Shown: positions 23,198 through 34,987 of the stretch, in pieces
How positions within the stretch are numbered: the first letter of the stretch is position 1
Layout: the number at the start of each line of letters is the position of its first letter
The notes under the pieces: generated by a model
Databases searched by the model: none
What the model saw: the letters and a program-made list of their open reading frames with translations, nothing else
What the model was told of the DNA's origin: nothing
Assembly (NCBI GenBank): GCA_026120035.1
Contig: JALRME010000028.1
Location: forward strand, 315,255 to 379,254
DNA: 64,000 bases
Direction of reading: 5' to 3'
Source: Coleophoma eucalyptorum
Lineage: Eukaryota > Ascomycota > Leotiomycetes > Helotiales > Dermateaceae
Translations under genes and position numbers: made by a program

Positions 23198-25206
23198 TTA
23201 TAACTCGGCTCTCTGACCACCAACAAGTCTTTCAGCTGCAAAAGCTGACCAGTCTTGGAATTTTCTTTCAATCATTTGCATCAGCTCAGTAGCTGCTACC
23301 CAGGTAGGTGTGGAGCTCTCTCCAAAAACCTGTCGTCCGCCCATCCATGTTTCCTTAACCTTTAAATCTCTCAAAGCACTTCCTGAAGGATCTGCCCAGA
23401 AGTCCCGGTCAAGGACGACCCAATCAGCCCACTTGCCTACTTCAATAGCCCCAGTTTGATTCTCCTTGAACCAACCATAAGCACCATTTCTTGTAAAGCC
23501 GAGAAGGGCTTGCTCGAGACTAAGTTTTTGTTCCGGATACCAGCCATTGATGCCAGAGGGCGAGGTTCCTGTTGAGGGGGAGAGACGTGTTACAGCTGCA
23601 TACATTCCATGGAACGGATTGGGTGGCTCGACGGGGAAGTCGGAACCAAGTACTGGTCCTGGGTAGGTTGACTTGCTGCCGGTAGCAGGAAATAGACTTG
23701 CCATGCGGTAAGCTGAGTTAGACGTTCTATAGTCGCCTAGTCTAGCTAGAGCGTAGGCCATATCAGAAGTCGCATGGGTTGGCTACAACGTATTAGTGAC
23801 TGAAAGGTAGCTCGCGGAATAGGTACTGACTTGTATGCTTGGGATGATCCCCATTGCTTCGATTCGTTTTTGGTCTGCTGGATCAATTATTTGAGCATGC
23901 TCGATCCTCAATCTTCGACCAGCATTGCAGTGGCCGTCACAGTCCAATCCAATGACATTTTCAAAGGCATCTACTGCTGCCCGGTTCGCTCGATCACCAA
24001 TGGCATGAACATTCACTTGCAAGCCTGCATCAAACCACTGTAATATGTCAGTATGAATGCGTAAGCTGGGAGGAAATCCTACCTTTTTCACCACTTGGGT
24101 GAGCTCCGTCTCATTGATGAGCATCGTCCCTCTGGTGTCCAACTTATCAGCGTACGGCTCCAATAAAGCTGCACCCCATGATCCAAGTGCCCCGTCAGCA
24201 AACAACTTCACCCCGCCAAGCATCAAAGTGTGATCTCCCAAGGCTTTGCCATCCAATATTCTTAGACTTCTCACTTCGTCTGGACAATAAGTATTCCTCT
24301 CTTCGCATTCCAGCATGACATTAATTCTGATACTTAACTCCCCGTTCTCTGACATGGACTCAAGAATCTGAATATCTTCTGATCTCATGCCCGCATCACC
24401 TACCCCGACAATACCGACCTTGTTGAGCTCCTTCATGGCAGTTCGGAACCACCGAGACTTCTGAGCCACATCAGGTTTTGGGGCTACTGGGTATATGATG
24501 GCATCCATAGCATTGTCACAGAATACACCTTTGCCTGGATCCGTGATGATAACTCCTCCGGGAGGTGCTTCAGGAAGTGGATCAGACAGCAGAGAGAGGA
24601 CTGAGTTTGAGACCCAAACGCAGTGAACGTCTACTCTATCGAGCATGATATAGAGGTTCTCCAGCCCAGGAATATTAAGTTGTTCCTGTGCTATGTCAGT
24701 GATATTTACCTACGGCTGTGAGGATGACAAACAGCAGTTGGCATAACACCACCAAAATATTTCTGATCCCAACCAATTCCTCGCAGCCATTTCTCTTTCG
24801 AACCATATCCTTCGCCCTGGTGCTCCGCCAAGAATTCCTGGATTCGTTGGCCGACCTCTTCAATGCTCTCTGCGCCATACAGTAAGACAGACTCGAGCAT
24901 TTCCCCATACTGTAGTATGTGTCCATGGGATTCAATGATACCCGGTAGCACATAACCATCAATAGTCACCACTCTCTCCAAAAGACCATATTCAGGTTTC
25001 GTCTCAAGGACTTCTGTAAAAATACCATCTTGCACCCGGAAGCACCTTGCTTGCGGTATGGAGAAATTGAGAGTGGTGATGCTGAGCGATCCTTGATCAG
25101 AAAGACAGTAGAGCGTAGATGATTTGCTGAAGAGTGGAAAGCCTGCGAAAAAAGGAACGGTAATTGTGCTCAGAAAAGCAAGGACGATGACAATTCTTGA
25201 CGCCAT
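23198..25206 (-). CDS. amidohydrolase 3 family (YtcJ-like) metallohydrolase, membrane-anchored or secreted
   Basis: Four exons (25206-24733, 24685-24083, 24037-23831, 23782-23198), introns 45-48 nt, 622 aa. A hydrophobic N-terminal segment (IVIVLAFLSTITVPFFAG) is a signal anchor or signal peptide. The amidohydrolase fold is shown by VLPGIIESHGHILQYG (metal-site HxH), the KLFADGALGSWGA block, the VNVHAIGDRANR His and RIEHAQIIDP, and the later GSDFPVEPPNPFHGMYAAVTR and KWADWVVLDRDFW. YtcJ-like enzymes hydrolyse C-N bonds, often in N-acyl or imidazolone-type compounds; the substrate here is unknown. The chosen start is the Met directly before the hydrophobic segment. A GATA-factor palindrome is 125 nt upstream of the start. 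Confidence 0.85.
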
Positions 25207-26212
25207 GGTGGTTTTGCCTTCGCTGCAAACTTCGCTGCTGTTCGGCTTGAGACAAGGACAAGAATGGCAGATATCAGTGGATGAGGAGAGTTGCATCGGC
25301 ACATACCTACCTTACTTGATCAAATCGAGCTCCGATAAGGGTTCAGTTATCGGAGACCATCATGCCTAGTCACGTGCAACGTGGTTGTGATGCTATAAAG
25401 TGAAGCTCATGGCAATTTCTTAACATAGTAGTAATGTCTTCGATTGAGTATTGTGGTGCCATGTGACACTATACGCATGTATTGTCTCGACACGCAAAAT
25501 ACAGTGGCGTTTGTTACTCAGTTTCATTTGGAATACGGCCGCCAAGCCTGCGACACTTTGAAAGGTTCAATCATATCTTCCATGGTATTGTCACTTTTAA
25601 TTAGACTTCAGAAATGCTGCAGAAATCTGAGACTTTTGGCGTAAAACTAGTTTGAATCAGCCAATACTTCTCAGCTCGAGAGTCTGGAGCACGCAACTGT
25701 CACGTGAAACCATCCTGTGTCATGCGCAAGGAGTGTTTAAAAGCTCCCTCAGTACTGTTGTTTCTAGTATATATATATTTATAAATACAACCTTAAACTC
25801 CAAATGGTGCTTTAACAACCTATATGCAATGCAATGCTCGTATTCAAAGCATCTTCAAGACAATTATTGGGACGTCCTTTCTCGCAAAGCTAGGCTGTCT
25901 GCAGCTACGCGAAGCGAGGAGGACATCAGCTAAGGCGGTTCATGGTTCCGGGGGGACCTGATTTGAAGTCCGTAAGCAGGTTTCGAAGCCACACAAAGAC
26001 CGCCATTCGATCTTTGACGTGTCAAAACAATAGACCTGGCGTATGTCCCTCAACCTTGTTGCCTACTAGAGTCACATTGGGATACGCAATCTGAAATGAA
26101 AGTCGCAGGCAACAATTTCCCATCGTCTTATATGTAGGCTAAGCTCTGCATTCTTTGCAACTGCTTTGGTAGCTACTTTGGCCAATGCTAACAAGTCTTG
26201 CAAGCGGTAAAA
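25207..26212. other. divergent intergenic region (shared promoter)
   Basis: 1.0 kb between the amidohydrolase (-) and the nucleoside-permease-like gene (+). It holds the GATA palindrome at 25331-25354 and two CACGTG boxes (25371-25376, 25701-25706). No coding sequence seen. Confidence 0.6.
25331..25354. promoter_or_regulatory. palindromic paired GATA/CGG site
   Basis: TCCGATAA and TTATCGGA are perfect inverse complements separated by 8 nt. Each arm contains CGATAA, a match to the HGATAR consensus of nitrogen GATA factors (AreA/NIT2). The outer bases also give CCG-N16-CGG, a spacing a Zn2Cys6 dimer could use. It sits 125 nt upstream of the amidohydrolase start. Binding is inferred from the sequence only. 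Confidence 0.5.
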
Positions 26213-27711
26213 ATGTTGAAGAGACTCTTTCTCCTCATTGCCAGCTTGGGGGCCGCCGAAATACAGACGCCCCTCACTGATAGGTATAACAACTGACCGA
26301 TGTCCCCACAGCAAGCCAATGCAAATATCCTGACATTTTAAACAATAGTACAACACAAATCGAGTCGCAGAGCTGCCAGAGCCTGCCAACTAACGGCGAC
26401 TCAGCGTGCTCCACGACATTGGTGCAGAATCCGACAACAACTCCATCAAGTGCCGCAACGCCCATCACTGTTACAGTGACCAAGACGGTTACAGCTGTCG
26501 CAAGCGATGCAGCGGCTCTTGTGAAGCCAAGGGTCTTTATTATCAGTCACGTTGGTTCTTAAAACTCCTAGAAAATATGCAACCACTAATAAATCATTGT
26601 ATAGTTCGCCCTTGAAGAAGCTGTATGGCCTGGACCATTGAAGCTTACAAATCTGATCACTGTTCCTGGATTCTCCCCATTGTTCCCAGCAGCAAAGTGC
26701 AATACCAAAGGTACTATCTGTCAATTGACGACTGGTGAAGGAGGTATTTTCCCACACTCTGATTTGCAGAGGAATTCTAAACAAGACACAGAAATCAATG
26801 CAGCAAGCACGATCTCCGCGCTTATTCAATCGGGGAAGTTTGACCTGAGTACCACGTATTTCCTCGTGGCTGGTGTTGCAGGCATTAATCCAACCTGTGG
26901 CACTCTTGGTAGTGTGGCATTGCAGCATTACGCCGTACAACTCGACCTATCCTATGAAATCGACCCTCGAGAACTTTCTGAGAACTATACATCTGGTTAT
27001 ATACCACTAGGAGCCACCAGTTCCATTAATTATCCTGGATTCCTTTACGGAACTGAAGTATTTGAGGTCAGCGCGGCACTGCGAGACAGAGCCCTGAAAG
27101 TCGCTTCTAACGCAAAGCTAAATGACTCATCTATCGCTGCTGCATACCGGAAGAAGTATACTGAATTCCCAGCAAGCCAGCCGCCGAAAGTATTTGCTGG
27201 TGATGGCGTAACAAGCGATATCTTCTGGCATGGGGAGCTACTTGCCAAGGCATTTTCACAATATGCTTATATCATGACGAACGGCTCTTCAAAGTATTGT
27301 GTGACGGCACAGGAAGATAACGCAGTTCTTGAAGCAATGCTACGTGGTGCAGTGTCGAAACAAATCGACTTTTCGCGTATCATCCTCATGCGAGCAGCTT
27401 CGAATTTTGATCGACCACCCCCAGGCGAGACAGCCGCTCAGCAACTTTTGTACATCAATCAAGGTGGCTTCGCCCCGAGCACCCAGAATCTTTATCTCGC
27501 TGGGAGACCAATTGTTGATGATATCGTGAACAATTGGAATACGGTATATGAGGATGGTATCGAGCCTCTCAATTATATTGGTGACCTTTACGGGAGTATC
27601 CAGGGACAGAAATACCATCCTGATATTGGGTAAGCGTCTCTAATCGCAGCATTCTACAGCTATGTTTCACATGACTTACTCAATCATAGGCCAACCTCAT
27701 TTGCAGAATGA
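26213..27711 (+). CDS. secreted NUP-family (purine nucleoside permease-like) protein
   Basis: Four exons (26213-26283, 26349-26550, 26605-27629, 27690-27711) give 439 aa. Exon 1 encodes a signal peptide (LKRLFLLIASLGAAEIQ). Exon 2 encodes a Ser/Thr-rich linker (PITVTVTKTVTAVAS) with Cys residues and ends at KPRVFIISH, the start of the NUP domain. The domain continues with LITVPGFSPLFP, TGEGG, INAASTISALIQSGKFDL, YFLVAGVAGINP and a C-terminal block ending GSIQGQKYHPDIG. The family is named after Candida NUP, a purine nucleoside permease, although members look like nucleoside-binding or phosphorylase-like enzymes rather than multi-pass carriers. The Thr-rich linker is unusual compared with shorter family members. 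The last coding exon is only 22 nt. Confidence 0.8.
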
Positions 27712-29144
27712 TAAAAACGCTTTTGGAAGAGGGTAATTGGTATAGAATATAATTCTATCTATAACCACAATTACACAGAGCTTTGGAATGGTTGGGTGCC
27801 CACAAACTTAATTATAACTATATACAGCCTCAAAAGTTTTGAATAATATTGGTAGAATTTAATGGAGCATATCAATACCAACTGATGATAATATATTGCC
27901 CTAAGTTATGGTTCAGTGTATCTTGACATTGGAGCCCAGACCGAGAACAAAGTTTTGCCTCAAAACCTTGAGGCCCGACGTTCATTCCCTACGAAAGCTA
28001 GTTTTTATATCATATGACATGCTTTTCTTAAAGGTAGCTGCGCAGCATAAATCAATACCACAATAATTATTCTCAGCCCAAGTGCCACAATCTCAGAACG
28101 AGCTTGGCAGCGATAAGTCGCTGGGGTACGGAAGGGCACGGTGCCAATCAGGTGCTTCGCTTACCAGAACAAAAGATTGCCAAGCGAGCCACAAGCCAAT
28201 TTGCATTCCCCAAGACATCTGGGGTTGCTCCTTCCTGTTCGCTAACCCGCAATAAGAGGAAGAGTTGTGCTGTATCCCCAGATTACTTTATGACCCCGCT
28301 TTCCGCTTTTACTGACCCAAGTATACGAGTTGACATCGTCCGCCCTTGGCTTCGGTATCGATTTCTGTCACGAGCTCTGAGCAAGGCTTGGTGTCTTGGG
28401 CTCCAATCTGATCCATTTGCCTTTGGACCGATCCAACCATTGGCTCTAGATCACAGCTTTATACTTCTACTCTTGATTGCAATACGTTGCATGATAAGCT
28501 TCCAGCTTACCAGCATGATCGTCCTTGCATCGGATTCATAGTTAGAAGAGTATCTCGTAAGATGCCTCCCCAATCGAATCTGATTGGGACAAGGCAGCAC
28601 TCAGATAAGCCAAGTGACGACTTGTTATGCTGTTCCAGATCTTATTTTCTGATATCATCGGTCCTTAGGTTAACTTACCTCAGAAGTATTATTCTGCTTT
28701 AAAGATATAACCCAATTAGAACCAGCTATATCCACCAGTGCTATTATAAAATGAAGTTAAAATTCATGGTCGAATACTGGAGATTTTCCGTTTCGACGAC
28801 AAAAAACGCCACCACGGGACACGTATGAAAACAAGAACACCAAGCACTTGGCAGCCACTTTATAAGAATGCATCTAAGCTGACTTCCCCATACATTCGGT
28901 CATTTCACCGGGGCAGATACCGTTTTAGAGTCTAGAATTCTTGGGACTTAAACTTCCATGTGCCCGTTGTGCTACCTACCCGCCCAATGGATCATTAGAC
29001 CAAGGGTAAGGGAGTAAAAGGCCCGGACTACCGGGTACAGGCTCAGTCTTGGAAGATGTATAAGAATCTAGACCTGCGCCCCTTTTCTGTTGATGAAAGA
29101 CACACTCTTTCATATTTGTAGACTTTTGGATATCATTGTACAGC
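27712..29144. other. intergenic spacer
   Basis: 1.4 kb 5' flank of the MFS permease gene. An open stretch at about 28104-28541 has no homology I recognise and no good gene signals. Confidence 0.55.
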
Positions 29145-30874
29145 ATGGAAAAAGACGCAAGCAGCAGCGGAGGTTCTCTCGAAAATGGCCAAAAGCCTAT
29201 CACAGAGTGGGCAGAAAGTGTCCAAAAGACCGTCACTACAGCAAATCCTGACGAGACGAGTTTTACTCCAGCGCAAACGAAAAGGCTGTTGCGAAAAATG
29301 GATATCCACCTCGTCCCTTTCCTTGCACTGCTGTATCTGTAAGTTAACGAGATATTATATTCCACAGTTACTGACATTGCGAATCACAGTCTGAGTTTCC
29401 TTGACCGCACAAATATTGGCAATGCCCGATTGTTCGGCCTAGAAAAAGACCTGGGGATGAGTGGTCTTGACTATAACATTGCCCTCGCAGTTTTCTTCCC
29501 ACCCTACGTCGCGGCAGAGATTCCTTCGAACATGATGATGAAGCGATACCGACCTAGTATCTGGCTGACGATTATCATGGTTGCTTGGGCTCTATGTGTG
29601 ACCTTCATGGGATTTGTGACCAATCTTACCGGACTTGTGATATGTCGCATTTTCTTAGGCTTGTGCGAAGGCGGCTTGTTTGTAAGTAGTTCATGCTCTT
29701 TTGCCCAAGGTGTGAAATTGACCATAGTGCACTGCAGCCAGGTGTAACATACTACATAACGTTGTGGTATCGTCGTCATGAATGCGGCTTGCGAATGGCC
29801 ATCTTCTTTTCAGCTGCCACAGCCGCAGGAGCATTTGGAGGACTCTTAGCTCGTGGTATTGGTTCAATGGATGATGTTGGCGGCAAACAAGGCTGGGCAT
29901 GGATTTTTATTCTGGAAGGAATCTTGACTTTCCTTGTTGCCTGTGTCGCGTGGTACGCTATCAACGATTACCCAGAAACGTATGTACATCGACAACATGA
30001 GGTTTCGTAAAAAAGTTGCTAACAGAAAATCAGAGCAAAATTTCTTACGGCTGCTGAAAAGGTTGAAGTCTCTCGGCGTCTTGTGTCTGATCGCAATTCT
30101 TTAGCCGATGAGTTCAACTTAAAATACGTCTGGGATGCCTTGAAAGACTGGAAGATTTATGTGCACATGTTCATCACCATTGGTATTTACACGCCACTCT
30201 ACTCAATCTCACTTTTCCTTCCTACCATTATTCGCACGATGGGCAATGGAAAGTACAGCGCCGAAACCTCGCAACTTCTGAGTGTGCCGCCTTATGTCGT
30301 CGGCTGTATCTTCACTATTGGTGTTGGATACTACGCCGATAAGCTCCAACAACGCGGTCTTTTCATGCTTGCATTCGAAGCTGTTGCTATCATTGGCTGG
30401 ATCTTGTTGATTTCCAGTAGCGAGCCAACAAATCAGTACATCGGTACCTTCTTCTGTGTCAGCGGCATTTACCCACTGGTTCCTTTGGGAGTTGCCTGGA
30501 ATGGTAACAACATTGGTGGCAGCTTGAAGCGAGGTGTGGGAATTGCAATGCATGTTGGCTTCGGAAACCTAGGTGGCACTATCGCTGCGTTTGTATACTT
30601 GTCGAAGGACTCCCCTAGGTAAGTCTCTTTACCCAACAGCTTACTTGTAAGAAGCAGTATACCAACTTAGTCTAGATTTATCCCTGGTCATGGTACATTG
30701 ATCGGAACGATCTCAATGTCTTTCTTTTTGACGGCGATTATGACAACTTATCTGCGACGAGAGAATGCTCGGCGCGACGAATTATATGCCAGCCCTGATA
30801 CCTATACCCAAGATCAAAAGCTCGCTGAAAGAGACATGGGAGATATGGCTACCTTTTATCGGTATACTGTTTAA
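29145..30874 (+). CDS. MFS transporter, allantoate permease/anion-cation symporter family (Dal5/Tna1-like)
   Basis: Five exons (29145-29338, 29390-29681, 29738-29979, 30034-30618, 30676-30874), introns 51-57 nt, 503 aa. Typical ACS-family features are LLYLLSFLDRTNIGNAR at the end of TM1, the ALAVFFPPYVAAEIPSNMM block, FLGLCEGGLFPGVTYYITLWY, and the RIFLGL motif. About twelve hydrophobic segments are expected, with the central loop after NDYPET. Relatives take up allantoate, nicotinate, biotin, pantothenate or other small carboxylates at the plasma membrane with protons. The substrate cannot be read from sequence; the neighbouring nucleoside and amide genes make a nitrogenous acid attractive, by inference only. 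Confidence 0.87.
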
Positions 30875-31065
30875 GGAATGCGATGGATTTGGTATATGAA
30901 AATTACGGACCGGTTTTGATAATTCAGAATTGTTTATTATATTTCCATGCTATTTAATCTCATCAGTCATGATATCATCGCGTATAATTGCCTCAAATCC
31001 CTTGAAAATCGAGATTGCCATTTAGGCTAGACTTCTTCCAGCATCCACTCATCTGATTTTCAATT

Positions 31066-34000
31066 TTAAGCGTATATAGACCGATCAGTCCAGTTTGGGC
31101 GCAAGTATGAGGAGTCAAAAGTCAGATCATAACTTGATGCAACCACGCCCAAAACAGCCCAGTCAACTTCAAGTTTAGCAGGCGCGACATCCATAGACCA
31201 TACGCTCACACCGATCGTGTTGTCACCGTGATAATCTAAAATACCAGGGAAGACTAATGGCAATCAAGTTAGGACATTATCTGTAATCTGGGAGATGTAT
31301 AGAAATGACATATGAAACTTACCAGGGAACGAGATCTGATTTCCGATCCACGGGACAAATTTCCCAAACATGTACCCGTTAACATAGAGCTGTGCTCGGT
31401 ACGTAGAGGCAGCTCCTTCGGGTACGTTCAAGGTGAAGCCGAGTGACGCATCGATACCTTCTGGGATATCAAGAGGTACCACAGTTCTATAGAACTTTGC
31501 TCCGGCTCCAGAAAAGCCATCAACGGGGGAGCCTGTCTCCCAAACACCATCGTCAAATCCGGGGAGATGCCATCCAAGTCTTTCCGCGTGCAATCCACCT
31601 TCATTGTATGTTCCTCTGACGGGGTCAATGTTCTCATCACCACCGGCTTTACCAGCAACCTTCCACGAAGTGAAGTTCTGAGCCACCGGGCCGAGGAGTG
31701 TAACATTTGAAATTCCTCGTGGGTTAAGAACTCCGGTCGTTTCGTCCTTGCCCATGTGATCTTGAATGACAAATAGAACGTTGGTGCTGTTGGAGAGGGT
31801 TGCGTTGGCGAAAGTGAGGTTCAGACTTGTTGTTGTGAGGCCTGTGGAGCCAAGGAAAGATCCGATGTAGTCGCCATTCAAATATGCACTCCATCCGCTT
31901 TTTTATGTCAATAGTTGCACGCGGTCAATACTGACGATTAATATCTTACCTAGAAGTTCCTCCAATTACGGACAGGAAAACGCCAGTTGCGGAACTTCCT
32001 GAAAATCGTCCACGCCAGAGAATATTGCCCATGTGGTAGCCTAAGGATATCAGCTTATCGTCCCCCAGCTGGTTCATATTTTGCAATTATACATACCATA
32101 GTCATCAGAGTATAGCACAGGATACGTTTGAGGTGGTGAAGGGCACAGCGTAGTCATATGATCGGCAGCTATAACTGTTAATAAATTTACACAGGTCAGT
32201 CCATGGATTTCATCAGACTTACCAACCCAGTTCGAATCATCGTAGTCGGCATCCTTTTCGGGCAATCCATCATTCACTTTCCAGTCACTCAGAGCAGGCA
32301 GCTGAGCCAACAGTGAATCGACCGATACCTGCGGCACCGGCAAATAGCCAACAAGACTACCATAGGAGGTTCTTGTCACATTGACTGGGCTTCCATTAAA
32401 CTTGATGGTTGTAACGTTCTTTGGTGCGAATACTTCAATGCTGGTCTCATTTGAAGCCCAATCTCCGGTGAAGCTCAAAGCCCGTTGCTCCAGAGAAACA
32501 TCTCGGACAAGGTATGGCCCCTGGACAACGACTACTACTCATTAGTTGCAATTTCTAATTTTCGCCTTCTTTGAACATACCGGTAGAGTTGTCATATGAG
32601 TGTGGGTCTTTGGTGAGAGTTGGCATCCATGTATAGTATGCAGCGGCCCTGTCAAGAACTACAACTTGAATACCGTTATCGAATTCGAAAATCGAAGTGC
32701 CGCTCGTTACAACAAATGAGGCTGTAACCCCCGCGGTACTTGCTGTGAATTTGACACCAGATGTACCAGTGCCACTAGCAATGGAGCCATTACGAGCACC
32801 TGTAATCAAAAACTCTCCGCTCTCCCCGCTTGGAAGCCAAAGGAACACAATTGGTTTATCGCTAACGGTTGAGACGGTCAAGACTTCAGCAGTTGAATAA
32901 ACAAGACGTTCCTTGCCTATGGGAAAGTCCGTGACGATGATCTTAGATTCCCGACCATTAAGTATTATACTGCTATCGGCTCCTTGTGGGATAGTTAGGT
33001 TGCCCACCGATGTAGAAACGTGAAGCTTAAAGGAAGTGAGGTTTGTGGAAGGCGAATCGGCATGGATAGTAACATAGAATGCTCCGTTGGTATCGGGGTT
33101 TCGCAACTCTGTTGTGTATATATCGGGCGTTGAAGCGTATAGGGTGCTGTTGCCAGCCATGTCGACTTTCGTAAGATCACGCGCTACACGCAAGAATTGC
33201 CCGAACAGCTTTGTTTCGTGATACTTATCACCTATCAGTCTGGTCTCACCTACATCTATATTAGCATTTTCCTCAAATCGCTCTTTCATGCCAACTCACT
33301 AATTGGAGCGCTGTAATCGTAGCTTGTTCCAACCGATGGCATAGGAATTCCACCCCTACACGAGTTAAGCTTGAACATGACACCCATGAATAGACTTACC
33401 AGCTCGTGCCTCCGAATGCCATGTATACATTCATGGCAGAGATCTTCTCTGCCACATTATGTCTATAGTAAACATTTACCCAATCTGGACCTGTGTTGTT
33501 CACGCTGAGAATTGTCAGCACGAGTGTCAATGAGAAAATTCCCAAGTCCAGCCAGTGATGGCTTCCTAGAGATATGGAAATGACCACTGGTCAGTTTAGG
33601 CACATTGGGACTAACTAACTGCCATCCAGCCACAACACTTGTTTGGTGACTGATGAGAGCTGTTGAAATCTCGTTCCCAAAAGATCTGGTTAATGAACAA
33701 TTGAATCCGTCAGGACTAACCATCCACCTTGTGGTCCACCCCAAGGGTTGTACGAGCCACCTTGAAACTCAGCCATAAATGAAGGCTGAGTAGGAGCAAC
33801 CTGCTGGAAATTTGTGAAGTACTCATAGACAGTGAAGTCCGGTACTGCACCATTTGTACCAATGCATTCTGTCAAGTTGCAACTCCAGCAGGATGGGTAG
33901 TGGTCGAGTCCGTAAACATCGACGTTGCCTCCTTCATCGCTGAAATCCTTTGACCATGATTTGGTGTTCATGTTTGGGTTGTTGTGCACCAGAGGAACAT

Positions 34001-34987
34001 TTATCCCGTTGCTTCGTGCGGAGGCCTCGAGGAGTTCCATGTAAGCGATGGCGGTTTCGTTTGGAGTTTTGGTAGTGGTGTTTATCCACTGCTGACCATA
34101 CTCATTCTCGATTTGATAGATAAAAACACTACCACCGTTGGTGACTTGGTGATCTGCAACGATCTTCGAAACCTCCGAAAAGTATGGGGTCCAGGCTTCA
34201 GTGTAGCGACTGTCATTGTTTCGGGTGGAACCATACTCTCCTGTTGTTAACCAGCCAGGAAAACCTTGTGCAGGTTAGTCGTAGCATAGAGGCAATGAGA
34301 CAAAAAGAGCTATTATTACGTACCACCAGCAGAAGCTTCTGCGTTAATATATGGTCCCGGGCGGAAGAGAACATACAAGCCAACTTGTTTTGTAATTTCG
34401 AAGAGTTTGGTGAAGTTATGGGCACCAGTTTCGAAATCCAACGTCCCGTTTTTGGGGCTGTGATAAGCTTTTTCTTTGTCAACATAGGTAATAATTATAT
34501 TAGACTTCATACTGTACCCCAATTGCCATAGAAGCTCACGGTATTGAATCTGTGAAGGGTTAGATACTGATACTAATAGATGTTGGGGGGGGGGTGCATG
34601 CGCGCATGCCCATGTTATCAATTCTCAGTGGTTTACTTACCCTGCAGCTTTGACTTTCTGAAGAATATCCAACCATATCTCAGGTACTGGGGCTCTCCAA
34701 TAATGCATCTGAGATTATTGTAAGAAAATGCCAATTCTTTGTGGGAACATTATCAAGTACCTCGCCAGACCAGATGTAAAGTCTTTCGCCATTTATGATG
34801 TAACTGTAATGGTCCCTAGAAAAAAACCATCAGTTTCTTGTACTGAATGATTTATGTTTCGGCGGAGAGTGCAATACCATTCTACGACCGTATTAAGGCC
34901 GTCATCATGCAATGGCCATTGGGACTGTGCAAGGGCAATTGATGCCGTCAAGCCCTGCAAAAGTAGCAGCAATCCTGAGAACCGCAT
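31066..34987 (-). CDS. lacA: secreted beta-galactosidase, GH35
   Basis: A large, intron-rich gene for a protein of roughly 1,000 aa. It hydrolyses terminal beta-galactosyl residues outside the cell. The signal peptide is [20 protein letters not shown]. The first exons, read by eye, are 34987-34878, 34815-34761, 34708-34641, 34549-34518, 34467-34324 and 34264-33721; then a 216-nt intron and an exon from 33504. Catalytic parts are visible: acid/base Glu in [13 protein letters not shown] and nucleophile Glu in [17 protein letters not shown]. Later beta-sandwich domains follow: the domain-2 region near 33289-32555, then [18 protein letters not shown] and the C-terminal [10 protein letters not shown]. 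All exons I could check keep frame, so it looks intact. The exact joins between 33280 and 31260 were not all resolved. Expression is usually sugar-controlled in this family. Confidence 0.88.

Noticed and set aside
28104..28541. 145-codon open frame on the plus strand upstream of the MFS gene
   Set aside because: No domain, no splice or start context; composition looks non-coding.
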